Shown here: positions 35,601 through 48,367 of the stretch, in pieces
Numbering within the stretch: position 1 is the first letter of the stretch
Layout of the letters: each line of letters starts with the position of its first letter
Program-made: the position numbers and the translations under genes
The notes under the pieces: model-generated
What the model was told of the DNA's origin: nothing
What the model saw: the letters and a program-made list of their open reading frames with translations, nothing else
Databases searched by the model: none
Origin: Muricea muricata
Lineage: Eukaryota > Cnidaria > Anthozoa > Malacalcyonacea > Plexauridae
Assembly (NCBI GenBank): GCA_963855995.1
Contig: OY979725.1
Span: 5,652,118-5,716,117, forward strand
Direction of reading: 5' to 3'
Length of the DNA: 64,000 nucleotides

Positions 35601-36396
35601 ATCAAAATCACATATTAAGCCTTCTAGAAGCGATTTGAGCGTAAAAACATGCTCAAATCACGAACTAAAAATTTCTGTCCTAAATCGATCACGGCGACGT
35701 TTTAGTGCTTAAAATGGTGTTTTCAGTTCTAAAGTGAACGAGTTGAGCGCAATGATGTACTGCAATCACGGACCTAAAAGAGACCTTCTAAATGGAAATT
35801 GCCGAACTTAGCAAGTCGCGAATCATGTTTTCGGCGCTCAAACACTCGAGATGAGCGAAATAACAAGTTGAAATGAGAAACCTATAACTTGCTTTTAAAT
35901 TAAAAAAAACGATCTTAGAACCATCAAAATCGCGTTTTAAGCGTTCTAGAAGCGAGTTGAGCGTAAAACATGCTCAAATCACGAACTAAAAATTGCCGTC
36001 CTAAATCGATCACGGCGACGTTTTAGAGCTTAAAATGGTGTTTTCAGTGCTAAAGTGAACGAGTTGAGCGCAATGATGTACTGCAATCACGGACCTAAAA
36101 GAGATCTTCTAAATGGAAATTGCTAAACTTAGCAAGTCAAGAATCATGTTCTCGGCGCCCAACCTATCGAGATGAGCGAAATAAGATGTTGAAATGAGAA
36201 ACCTATAACTTCCTTGTAAATTTAAAAAAACGATCTTAGAACCATCAAAATCGCGTTTTAAGCGTTCTAGAAGCGATTTGAGCGTAAAAACATGCTCAAA
36301 TCACCAACTAAAAATTGCCGTCCTAAATCGATCACGGCGACGTTTTAGAGCTTAAAATGGTGTTTTAAGTGCTAAAGTGAACGATTGAGCGCAATG
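29646..36396. repeat. 6751-bp, 21-monomer tandem block, copy 1
   Basis: Begins within the monomer with AAATGGAACTTGC (29681) and includes AAACAAACC (29991), GAACGAATGAGCG near 31562, GACGCTTAAAATGG near 33775, GACATTGAAGAGC near 35372, and a complete sequence of A, B and C monomers. The same ordered series recurs at an offset of 6751 bp in the next block. The start was fixed between CAATAATG and the first shared marker. Confidence 0.85.
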
Positions 36397-39300
36397 ATGT
36401 ACTGCAATCACGGACCTAAAAGAGACCTTCTAAATGGAACTTGCAGAACTTAGCAAGTCGGGAATCATGTTTTCGGCGCTAAAACCATCGAGATGAGCCA
36501 AATAGCATGTTGAAATGAGAAACCTATAACTTGATTGTGAACTGAAAAGAAACGATCTTAGAACCATCAAAATCGCGTTTTAAGCGTTCTAGAAGCGATT
36601 TGAGCGTAAAAACATGCTCAAATCACGAACTAAAAATTACCGTCTTAAATTGATTACGGCGACGTTTTAGAGCTTAAAATGGTGTTTTCGGTGCTAAAGT
36701 GAACGAGTTGAGCGCAATGATGTACTGCAATTACGGACCTAAAACAAACCTTCTAAATGGAAATTGCAGAACTTAGCAAGTCGGGAATCATGTTTTCGGT
36801 GCTCACACCATCGAGATGAGCGAAATAAGATGTTGAAATGAGAAACCTATAACTTGCTTGTAAACTAAAAAGAAACGATCTTAGAAGCATCAAAATCACG
36901 TATTAAGCGTTCTAGAAGCGATTTGAGCGTAAAAACATGCTCAAATCACGAACTAAAAATTTCCGTCCTAAATCGATCAGGGCGACGTTTTAGTGCTTAA
37001 AATGGTGTTTTCAGTTCTAAAGTGAACGAGTTGAGCGCAATGATGTACTGCAATCACGGACCTAAAAGAGACCTTCTAAATGGAAATTGCCAAACTTAGC
37101 AAGTCGGGAATCATGTTTTCGGCGCTCAAACACTCGAGATGAGCGAAATAACATGTTGAAATGAGAAACCTATAACTTGCTTGTAAATTAAAAAAAACGA
37201 TCTTAGAACCATCAAAATCGCGTTTTAAGCGTTCTAGAAGCGAGTTGAGCGTAAAACATGCTCAAATCACGAACTAAAAATTGCCGTCCTAAATCGATCA
37301 CGGCGACGTTTTAGAGCTTAAAATGGTGTTTTCAGTGCTAAAGTGAACGAGTTGAGCGCAATGATGTACTGCAATCACGCACCTAAAAGAGACCTTCTAA
37401 ATGGAAATTGCCGAACTTAGCAAGTCGGGAATCATGTTTTCGGCGCTCAACCTATCGAGATGAGCGAAATAACATGTTGAAATGAGAAACCTATAACTTC
37501 CTTGTAAATTTAAAAAAACGATCTTAGAACCATCAAAATCACGTTTTAAGCGTTCTAGAAGCGAGTTGAGCGTAAAACATGCTCAAATCACGAACTAAAA
37601 ATTGCCGTCCTAAATCGATCACGGCGACGTTTTAGAGCTTAAAATGGTGTTTTCAGTGCTAAAGTGAACGAGTTGAGCGCAATGATGTACTGCAATCACG
37701 GACCTAAAAGAGACCTTCTAAATGGAAATTGCCGAACTTAGCAAGTCGGGAATCATGTTTTCGGCGCTCAACCTATCGAGATGAGCGAAATAACATGTTG
37801 AAATGAGAAACCTATAACTTCCTTGTAAATTTAAAAAAACGATCTTAGAACCATCAAAATCGCGTTTTAAGCGTTCTAGAAGCGGTTTGAGCGTAAAAAC
37901 ATGCTCAAATCACGAACTAAAAATTGCTGTCCTAAATCGATCACGGCGACGTTTTAGAGCTTAAAATGGTGTTTTAAGTGCTAAAGTGAACGAGTTGAGC
38001 GCAATGATGTACTGCAATCACGGACCTAAAAGAGACCTTCTAAATGGAAATTGCAGAACTTAGCAAGTCGGGAATCATGTTTTCGGTGCTCACACCATCG
38101 AGATGAGCGAAATAAGATGTTGAAATGAGAAACCTATAACTTGCTTGTAAACTAAAAAGAAACGATCTTAGAACCATCAAAATCGCATTTTAAGCGTTCT
38201 ATAAGCGATTTTAGCGTAAAAACATGCTCAAATCGCGAACTAGAAATTACCGTCTTAAATCGATCACGGCGACGTTTTAGAGCTTAAAATGGTGTTTTAA
38301 GTGCTAAAGTGAACGAATGAGCGCAATGATGTACTGCAATCACGGACCTAAAAGAGACCTTCTAAATGGAAATTGCCGAACTTAGCAAGTCGGGAATCAT
38401 GTTTTCGGCGCTCAAACACTCGAGATGAGCGAAATAACATGTTGAAATGAGAAACCTATAACTTGCTTGTAAATTAAAAAAAACGATCTTAGAACCATCA
38501 AAATCGCGTTTTAAGCGTTCTAGAAGCGAGTTGAGCGTAAAACATGCTCAAATCACGAACTAAAAATTGCCGTCCTAAATCGATCACGGCGACGTTTTAG
38601 AGCTTAAAATGGTGTTTTAAGTGCTAAAGTGAACGAGTTGAGCGCAATGATGTACTGCAATCACGGACCTAAAAGAGACCTTCTAAATGGAAATTGCAGA
38701 ACTTAGCAAGTCGGGAATCATGTTTTCGGTGCTCACACCATCGAGATGAGCGAAATAAGATGTTGAAATGAGAAACCTATAACTTGCTTGTAAATTAAAA
38801 AAAACGATCTTAGAACCATCAAAATCGCGTTTTAAGCGTTCTAGAAGCGAGTTGAGCGTAAAAACATGCTCAAATCACGAACTAAAAATTGCCGTCCTAA
38901 ATCGATCACGGCGACGTTTTATAGCTTAAAATGGTGTTTTCAGTGCTAAAGTGAACGAGTTGAGCGCAATGATGTACTGCAATCACGGACCTAAAAGAGA
39001 CCTTCTAAATGGAAATTGCCGAACTTAGCAAGTCGGGAATCATGTTTTCGGCGCTCAACCTATCGAGATGAGCGAAATAACATGTTGAAATGACAAACCT
39101 ATAACTTGCTTGTAAATTAAAAAAAACGATCTTAGAACCATCAAAATCGCGTTTTAAGCGTTCTAGAAGCGATTTGAGCGTAAAAACATGCTCAAATCAC
39201 GAACTAAAAATTGCCGTCCTAAATCGATCACGGCGACGTTTTAGAGCTTAAACTGGTGTTTTAAGTGCTAAAGTGAACGAGTTGAGCGCAATGATGTACT

Positions 39301-42300
39301 GCAATCACGGACCTAAAACAGACCTTCTAAATGGAAATTGCAGAACTTAGCAAGTCGGGAATCATGTTTTCGGTGCTCACACCATCGAGATGAGCGAAAT
39401 AAGATGTTGAAATGAGAAACCTATAACTTGCTTGTAAACTAAAAAGAAACGATCTTAGAAGCATCAAAATCACATATTAAGCCTTCTAGAAGCGATTTGA
39501 GCGTAAAAACATGCTCAAATCACGAACTAAAAATTTCTGTCCTAAATCGATCACGGCGACGTTTTAGTGCTTAAAATGGTGTTTTCAGTTCTAAAGTGAA
39601 CGAGTTGAGCGCAATGATGTACTGCAATCACGGACCTAAAAGAGATCTTCTAAATGGAAATTGCCGAACTTAGCAAGTCGCGAATCACGTTTTCGGCGCT
39701 CAAACACTCGAGATGAGCGAAATAACATGTTGAAATGAGAAACCTATAACTTGCTTTTAAATTAAAAAAAACGATCTTAGAACCATCAAAATCGCGTTTT
39801 AAGCGTTCTAGAAGCGAGTTGAGCGTAAAACATGCTCAAATCACGAACTAAAAATTGCCGTCCTAAATCGATCACGGCGACGTTTTAGAGCTTAAAATGG
39901 TGTTTTCAGTGCTAAAGTGAACGAGTTGAGCGCAATGATGTACTGCAATCACGGACCTAAAAGAGATCTTCTAAATGGAAATTGCTAAACTTAGCAAGTC
40001 AAGAATCATGTTCTCGGCGCCCAACCTATCGAGATGAGCGAAATAAGATGCTGAAATGAGAAACCTATAACTTCCTTGTAAATTTAAAAAAACGATCTTA
40101 GAACCATCAAAATCGCGTTTTAAGCGTTCTAGAAGCGATTTGAGCGTAAAAACATGCTCAAATCACCAACTAAAAATTGCCGTCCTAAATCGATCACGGC
40201 GACGTTTTAGAGCTTAAAATGGTGTTTTAAGTGCTAAAGTGAACGATTGAGCGCAATGATGTACTGCAATCACGGACCTAAAAGAGACCTTCTAAATGGA
40301 AATTGCAGAACTTAGCAAGTCGGGAATCATGTTTTCGGCGCTCAAACACTCGAGATGAGCGAAATAACATGTTGAAATGAGAAACCTATAACTTGCTTGT
40401 AAACTAAAAAGAAACGATCTTAGAAGCATCAAAATCACGTATTAAGCGTTCTAGAAGCGATTTGAGCGTAAAAACATGCTCAAATCACGAACTAAAAATT
40501 TCCGTCCTAAATCGATCACGGCGACGCTTAAAATGGTGTTTTCAGTTCTAAAGTGAACGAGTTGAGCGCAATGATGTACTGCAATCACGGACCTAAAAGA
40601 GACCTTCTAAATGGAAATTGCCAAACTTAGCAAGTCGGGAATCATGTTTTCGGCGCTCAAACACTCGAGATGAGCGAAATAACATGTTGAAATTAGAAAC
40701 CTATAACTTGCTTGTAAATTAAAAAAAACGATCTTAGAACCATCAAAATCGCGTTTTAAGCGTTCTAGAAGCGAGTTGAGCGTAAAAACATGCTCAAATC
40801 ACGAACTAAAAATTGCCGTCCTAAATCGATCACGGCGACGTTTTAGAGCTTAAACTGGTGTTTTAAGTGCTAAAGTGAACGAGTTGAGCGCAATGATGTA
40901 CTGCAATCACGGACCTAAAAGAGACCTTTTAAATGGAAATTGCAGAACTTAGCAAGTCGGGAATCATGTTTTCGGTGCTCACACCATCGAGATGAGCGAA
41001 ATAAGATGTTGAAATGAGAAACCTATAACTTGCTTGTAAACTAAAAAGAAACGATCTTAGAAGCATCAAAATCACATATTAAGCCTTCTAGAAGCGATTT
41101 GAGCGTAAAAACATGCTCAAATCACGAACTAAAAATTTCTGTCCTAAATCGATCACGGCGACGTTTTAGTGCTTAAAATGGTGTTTTCAGTTCTAAAGTG
41201 AACGAGTTGAGCGCAATGATGTACTGCAATCACGGACCTAAAAGAGACCTTCTAAATGGAAATTGCCGAATTTAGCAAGTCGCGAATCATGTTTTCGGCG
41301 CTCAAACACTCGAGATGAGCGAAATAACATGTTGAAATGAGAAACCTATAACTTGCTTTTAAATTAAAAAAAACGATCTTAGAACCATCAAAATCGCGTT
41401 TTAAGCGTTCTAGAAGCGAGTTGAGCGTAAAACATGCTAAAATCACGAACTAAAAATTGCCGTCCTAAATCGATCACGGCGACGTTTTAGAGCTTAAAAT
41501 GGTGTTTTCAGTGCTAAAGTGAACGAGTTGAGCGCAATGATGTACTGCAATCACGGACCTAAAAGAGACCTTCTAAATGGAAATTGCCGAACTTAGCAAG
41601 TCGGGAATCATGTTTTCGGCGCTCAACCTATCGAGATGAGCGAAATAACATGTTGAAATGAGAAACCTATAACTTCCTTGTAAATTTAAAAAACGATCTT
41701 AGAACCATCAAAATCGCGTTTTAAGCGTTCTAGAAGCGATTTGAGCGTAAAAACATGCTAAAATCACGAACTAAAAATTGCCGTCCTAAATCGATCACGG
41801 CGACATTGAAGAGCTTAAACTGGTGTTTTAAGTGCTAAAGTGAACGAGTTGAGCGCAATGATGTACTGCAATCACGGACCTAAAAGAGACCTTCTAAATG
41901 GAAATTGCAGAACTTAGCAAGTCGGGAATCATGTTTTCGGTGCTCACACCATCGAGATGAGCGAAATAAGATGTTGAAATGAGAAACCTATAACTTGCTT
42001 GTAAACTAAAAAGAAACGATCTTAGAAGCATCAAAATCACATATTAAGCCTTCTAGAAGCGATTTGAGCGTAAAAACATGCTCAAATCACGAACTAAAAA
42101 TTTCTGTCCTAAATCGATCACGGCGACGTTTTAGTGCTTAAAATGGTGTTTTCAGTTCTAAAGTGAACGAGTTGAGCGCAATGATGTACTGCAATCACGG
42201 ACCTAAAAGAGACCTTCTAAATGGAAATTGCCGAACTTAGCAAGTCGCGAATCATGTTTTCGGCGCTCAAACACTCGAGATGAGCGAAATAACAAGTTGA

Positions 42301-42825
42301 AATGAGAAACCTATAACTTGCTTTTAAATTAAAAAAAACGATCTTAGAACCATCAAAATCGCGTTTTAAGCGTTCTAGAAGCGAGTTGAGCGTAAAACAT
42401 GCTCAAATCACGAACTAAAAATTGCCGTCCTAAATCGATCACGGCGACGTTTTAGAGCTTAAAATGGTGTTTTCAGTGCTAAAGTGAACGAGTTGAGCGC
42501 AATGATGTACTGCAATCACGGACCTAAAAGAGATCTTCTAAATGGAAATTGCTAAACTTAGCAAGTCAAGAATCATGTTCTCGGCGCCCAACCTATCGAG
42601 ATGAGCGAAATAAGATGTTGAAATGAGAAACCTATAACTTCCTTGTAAATTTAAAAAAACGATCTTAGAACCATCAAAATCGCGTTTTAAGCGTTCTAGA
42701 AGCGATTTGAGCGTAAAAACATGCTCAAATCACCAACTAAAAATTGCCGTCCTAAATCGATCACGGCGACGTTTTAGAGCTTAAAATGGTGTTTTAAGTG
42801 CTAAAGTGAACGATTGAGCGCAATG
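36397..42825. repeat. 6429-bp, 20-monomer tandem block, copy 2 lacking one monomer
   Basis: Second copy of the 6.75-kb block, with only scattered substitutions (for example GAGTTAAGCG near 30281 versus GAGTTGAGCG, and TAGAAACGATT near 33702 versus TAGAAGCGATT). It lacks exactly 322 bp. The monomer at 40730-41035 starts like copy 1 at 33980 (GCGAGTTGAG) and continues like copy 1 at 34416 (TTTTAGAGCTTAAACTGG). The exchange therefore lies within 40775-40845, and the offset falls from 6751 to 6429 beyond it. Confidence 0.85.
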
Positions 42826-45146
42826 ATGTACTGCAATCACGGACCTAAAAGAGACCTTCTAAATGGAAATTGCAGAACTTAGCAAGTCGGGAATCATGTT
42901 TTCGGCGGTCAAATATTCGAGATGAGCGAAATAAGATGTTGAAATGAGAAACCTATAACTTGCTTGTAAACTAAAAAGAAACGATCTTAGAAGCATCAAA
43001 ATCACGTATTAAGCGTTCTGGAAGCGATTTGAGCGTAAAAACATGCTCAAATCACGAACTAAAAATTTCCGTCCTAAATCGATCACGGCGACGTTTTAGT
43101 GTTTAAAATGGTGTTTTCAGTTCTAAAGTGAACGAGTTGAGCGCAATGATGTACTGCAATCACGGACCTAAAAGAGACCTTCTAAATGGAAATTGCCGAA
43201 CTTAGCAAGTCGGGAATCATGTTTTCGGCGCTCAAACACTCGAGATGAGCGAAATAACATGTTGAAATGAGAAACCTATAACTTGCTTGTAAATTAAAAA
43301 AAACGATCTTAGAACCATCAAAATCGCGTTTTAAGCGTTCTAGAAGCGAGTTGAGCGTAAAACATGCTCAAATCACGAACTAAAAATTACCGTCCTAAAT
43401 CGATCACGGCGACGTTTTAGAGCTTAAAATGGTGTTTTCAGTGCTAAAGTGAACGAGTTGAGCGCAATGATGTACTGCAATCACGCACCTAAAAGAGACC
43501 TTCTAAATGGAAATTGCCGAACTTAGCAAGTCGGGAATCATGTTTTCGGCGCTCAACCTATCGAGATGAGCGAAATAACATGTTGAAATGAGAACCCTAT
43601 AACTTCCTTGTAAATTTAAAAAAACGATCTTAGAACCATCAAAATCGCGTTTTAAGCGTTCTACAAGCGATTTGAGCGTAAAAACATGCTCAAATCACGA
43701 ACTAACAATTGCCGTCCTAAATCGATCACGGCGACGTTTTAGAGCTTAAAATGGTGTTTTAAGTGCTAAAGTGAACGAGTTGAGCGCAATGATGTACTGC
43801 AATCACGGACCTAAAAGAGACCTTCTAAATGGAAATTGCAGAACTTAGCAAGTCGGGAATCATGTTTTCGGTGCTCACACCATCGAGTTGAGCGAAATAA
43901 GATGTTGAAATGAGAAACCTATAACTTGCTTGTAAACTAAAAAGAAACGATCTTAGAAGCATCAAAATCACGTATTAAGCGTTCTAGAAGCGATTTGAGC
44001 GTAAAAACATGCTCAAATCACGAACTAAAAATTTCCGTCCTAAATTGATCACGGCGACGTTTTAGTGCTTAAAATGGTGTTTTCAGTTCTAAAGTGAACG
44101 AGTTGAGCGCAATGATGTACTGCAATCACGGACCTAAAAGAGACCTTCTAAATGGAAATTGCCGAACTTAGCAAGTCGGGAATCATGTTTTCGGCGCTCA
44201 AACACTCGATATGAGCGAAATAACATGTTGAAATGAGAAACCTATAACTTGCTTGTAAATTAAAAAAAACGATCTTAGAACCATCAAAATCGCGTTTTAA
44301 GCGTTCTAGAAGCGAGTTGAGCGTAAAACATGCTCAAATCACGAACTAAAAATTGCCGTCCTAGATCGATCACGGCGACGTTTTATAGCTTAAAATGGTG
44401 TTTTCAGTGCTAAAGTGAACGAGTTGAGCGCAACGATGTACTGCAATCACGGACCTAAAAGAGACCTTCTAAATGGAAATTGCCGAACTTAGCAAGTCGG
44501 GAATCACGTTTTCGGCGCTCAACCTATCGAGATGAGCGAAATAACATGTTGAAATGAGAAACCTATAACTTCCTTGTAAATTTAAAAAAACGATCTTAGA
44601 ACCATCAAAATCGCGTTTTAAGCGTTCTAGAAGCGATTTGAGCGTAAAAACATGCTCAAATCACGAACTAAAAATTGCCGTCCTAAATCGATCACGGCGA
44701 CGTTTTAGAGCTTAAAATGGTGTTTTAAGTGCTAAAGTGAACGAGTTGAGCGCAATGATGTACTGCAATCACGGACCTAAAAGAGACCTTCTAAATGGAA
44801 ATTGCAGAACTTAGCAAGTCGGGAATCATGTTTTCGGTGCTCACACCATCGAGATGAGCGAAATAAGATGTTGAAATGAGAAACCTATAACTTGCTTGTA
44901 AACTAAAAAGAAACGATCTTAGAAGCATCAAAATCACATATTAAGCCTTCTAGAAGCGATTTGAGCGTAAAAACATGCTCAAATCACGAACTAAAAATTT
45001 CCGTCCTAAATCGATCACGGCGACGTTTTAGTGCTTAAAATGGTGTTTTCAGTTCTAAAGTGAACGAGTTGAGCGCAATGATGTACTGCAATAACGGACC
45101 TAAACGAGACCTTCTAAATGGAAATTGATGAACTTAGCAAGTCGCG
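42826..45146. repeat. Satellite, A-B-C HOR monomers
   Basis: About seven monomers of the A-B-C trimer. The variant GGCGGTCAAATATTCG at 42904 recurs at 45801 (2897 bp, nine monomers) and at 49022 (3221 bp, ten monomers), and is also seen near 2517. CGAACTAACAATTG near 43700 recurs near 46597. A stretch of more than 1.5 kb agrees at the 2897-bp offset. Confidence 0.88.
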
Positions 45147-48100
45147 AATCATGTTTTCGGCGCTCAAACACTCGAGATGAGCGAAATAACATGTTGAAAT
45201 GAGAAACCTATAACTTGCTTTTAAATTAAAAAAAACGATCTTAGAACCATCAAAATCGCGTTTTAAGCGTTCTAGAAGCGAGTTGAGCGTAAAACATGCT
45301 CAAATCACGAACTAAAAATTGCCGTCCTAAACCGATCACGGCGACGTTTTAGAGCTTAAAATGGTGTTTTCAGTGCTAAAGTGAACGACTTGAGCGCAAT
45401 GATGTACTGCAATCACGGACCTAAAAGAGATCTTCTAAATGGAAATTGCTAAACTTAGCAAGTCAAGAATCATGTTCTCGGCGCCCAACCTATCGAGATG
45501 AGCGAAATAAGATGTTGAAATGAGAAACCTATAACTTCCTTGTAAATTTAAAAAAACGATCTTAGAACCATCAAAATCGCGTTTTAAGCGTTCTAGAAGC
45601 GATTTGAGCGTAAAAACATGCTCAAATCACCAACTAAAAATTGCCGTCCTAAATCGATCACGGCGACGTTTTAGAGCTTAAAATGGTGTTTTAAGTGCTA
45701 AAGTGAACGATTGAGCGCAATGATGTACTGCAATCACGGACCTAAAAGAGACCTTCTAAATGGAAATTGCAGAACTTAGCAAGTCGGGAATCATGTTTTC
45801 GGCGGTCAAATATTCGAGATGAGCGAAATAAGATGTTGAAATGAGAAACCTATAACTTGCTTGTAAACTAAAAAGAAACGATCTTAGAAGCATCAAAATC
45901 ACGTATTAAGCGTTCTAGAAGCGATTTGAGCGTAAAAACATGCTCAAATCACGAACTAAAAATTTCCGTCCTAAATCGATCACGGCGACGTTTTAGTGTT
46001 TAAAATGGTGTTTTCAGTTCTAAAGTGAACGAGTTGAGCGCAATGATGTACTGCAATCACGGACCTAAAAGAGACCTTCTAAATGGAAATTGCCGAACTT
46101 AGCAAGTCGGGAATCATGTTTTCGGCGCTCAAACACTCGAGATGAGCGAAATAACATGTTGAAATGAGAAACCTATAACTTGCTTGTAAATTAAAAAAAA
46201 CGATCTTAGAACCATCAAAATCGCGTTTTAAGCGTTCTAGAAGCGAGTTGAGCGTAAAACATGCTCAAATCACGAACTAAAAATTACCGTCCTAAATCGA
46301 TCACGGCGACGTTTTAGAGCTTAAAATGGTGTTTTCAGTGCTAAAGTGAACGAGTTGAGCGCAATGATGTACTGCAATCACGCACCTAAAAGAGACCTTC
46401 TAAATGGAAATTGCCGAACTTAGCAAGTCGGGAATCATGTTTTCGGCGCTCAACCTATCGAGATGAGCGAAATAACATGTTGAAATGAGAAACCTATAAC
46501 TTCCTTGTAAATTTAAAAAAACGATCTTAGAACCATCAAAATCGCGTTTTAAGCGTTCTACAAGCGATTTGAGCGTAAAAACATGCTCAGATCACGAACT
46601 AACAATTGCCGTCCTAAATCGATCACGGCGACGTTTTAGAGCTTAAAATGGTGTTTTCAGTGCTAAAGTGAACGAGTTGAGCGCAAAGATGTACTGCAAT
46701 CACGGACCTAAAAGAGACCTTCTAAATGGAAATTGAAGAACTTAGCAAGTCGGGAATCATGTTTTCGGCGTTCAACCTATCGAGATGAGCGAAATAACAT
46801 GTTGAAATGAGAAACCTATAACTTCCTTGTAAATTTAAAAAAACGATCTTAGAACCATCAAAGTCGCGTTTTAAGCGTTCTAGAAGCGATTTGAGCGTAA
46901 AAACATGCTCAAATCACGAACTAAAAATTGCCGTCCTAAATCGATCACGGCGACGTTTTAGAGCTTAAAATGGTGTTTTCAGTGCTAAAGTGAACGAGTT
47001 GAGCGCAATGATGTACTGCAATCACGGACCTAAAAGAGACCTTCTAAATGGAAATTGCAGAACTTAGCAAGTCGGGAATCATGTTTTCGGCGCTCAAACC
47101 ATCGAGATGAGCGAAATAACATGTTGAAATGAGAAACCTATAACTTGCTTGTAAACTAAAAAGAAACGATGTTAGAACCATCAAAATCGCGTTTTAAACG
47201 TTCTAGAAGCGAGTTGAGCGTAAAAACATGCTCAAATCACGAACTAAAAATTGCCGTCCTAAATCGATCACGGCGACGTTTAAGAGCTTAAAATGGTGTT
47301 TTCAGTGCTAAAGTGAACGAGTTGAGCGCAATGATGTACTGCAATCACGGACCTAAAAGAGATCTTCTAAATGGAAATTGCAGAACTTAGCAAGTCGGGA
47401 ATCATGTTTTCGGCGCTCAAACCATCGAGATGAGCGAAATAACATGTTGAAATGAGAAACCTATAACTTGCTTGTAAACTGAAAAGAAACGATCTTAAAA
47501 CCATCAAAATCGCGTTTTAAGCGTTCTAGAAGCGATTTGAGCGTAAAAACATATTCAAATCACGAACTAAAAATTACCGTCTTAAATCGATCACGGCGAC
47601 GTTTTAGAGCTTAAAATGGTGTTTTCATTGCTAAAGTGAACGAGTTGAGCGCAATAATGTACTCCAATCACGGACCTAAAAGAGACCTTCTAAATGGAAA
47701 TTGCAGAACTTAGCAAGTCGGGAATCATGTTTTCGGCGCTCAAACCATCGAGATGAGCGAAATAACATGTTGAAATGAGAAACCTATAACTTGCTTGTAA
47801 ACTAAAAAGAAACGATGTTAGAACCATCAAAATCGCGTTTTAAACGTTCTAGAAGCGATTTGAGCGTAAAAACATGTTCAAATCACGAACTAAAAATTGC
47901 CGTCCTAAATCGATCACGGCGACGTTTTAGTGCTTAAAATGGTGTTTTCAGTTCTAAAGTGAACGAGTTGAGCGCAATGATGTACTGCAATCACGGACCT
48001 AAAAGAGACCTTCTAAATGGAAATTGCCGAACTTAGCAAGTCGGGAATCATCTTTTCGGCGCTCAAACACTCGAGATGAGCGAAATAACATGTTGAAATG

Positions 48101-48367
48101 AGAAACCTATAACTTCCTTGTAAATTTAAAAAAACGATCTTAGAACCATCAAAGTCGCGTTTTAAGCGTTCTACAAGCGATTTGAGCGTAAAAACATGCT
48201 CAAATCACGAACTAAAAATTGCCGTCCTAAATCGATCACGGCGACGTTTTAGAGCTTAAAATGGTGTTTTCAGTGCTAAAGTGAACGAGTTGAGCGCAAA
48301 AATGTACTGCAATCACGGACCTAAAAGAGACCTTCTAAATGGAAATTGCAGAACTTAGCAAGTCGGG
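45147..48367. repeat. 3221-bp, ten-monomer tandem block, copy 1
   Basis: Markers repeat at an offset of 3221: ACCGATCACGG at 45331/48552, GAACGACTTGAGCG near 45384/48605, CATGCTCAGATCACG near 46582/49803, GCGTTCAACC near 46768/49989, ACGATGTTAG near 47167/50388 and CATATTCAAATC near 47549/50770. The block joins A-B-C monomers to E-family monomers (ACGATGTTAG, AAACGTTCTAG, GACGTTTAAGAGC). Confidence 0.83.
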
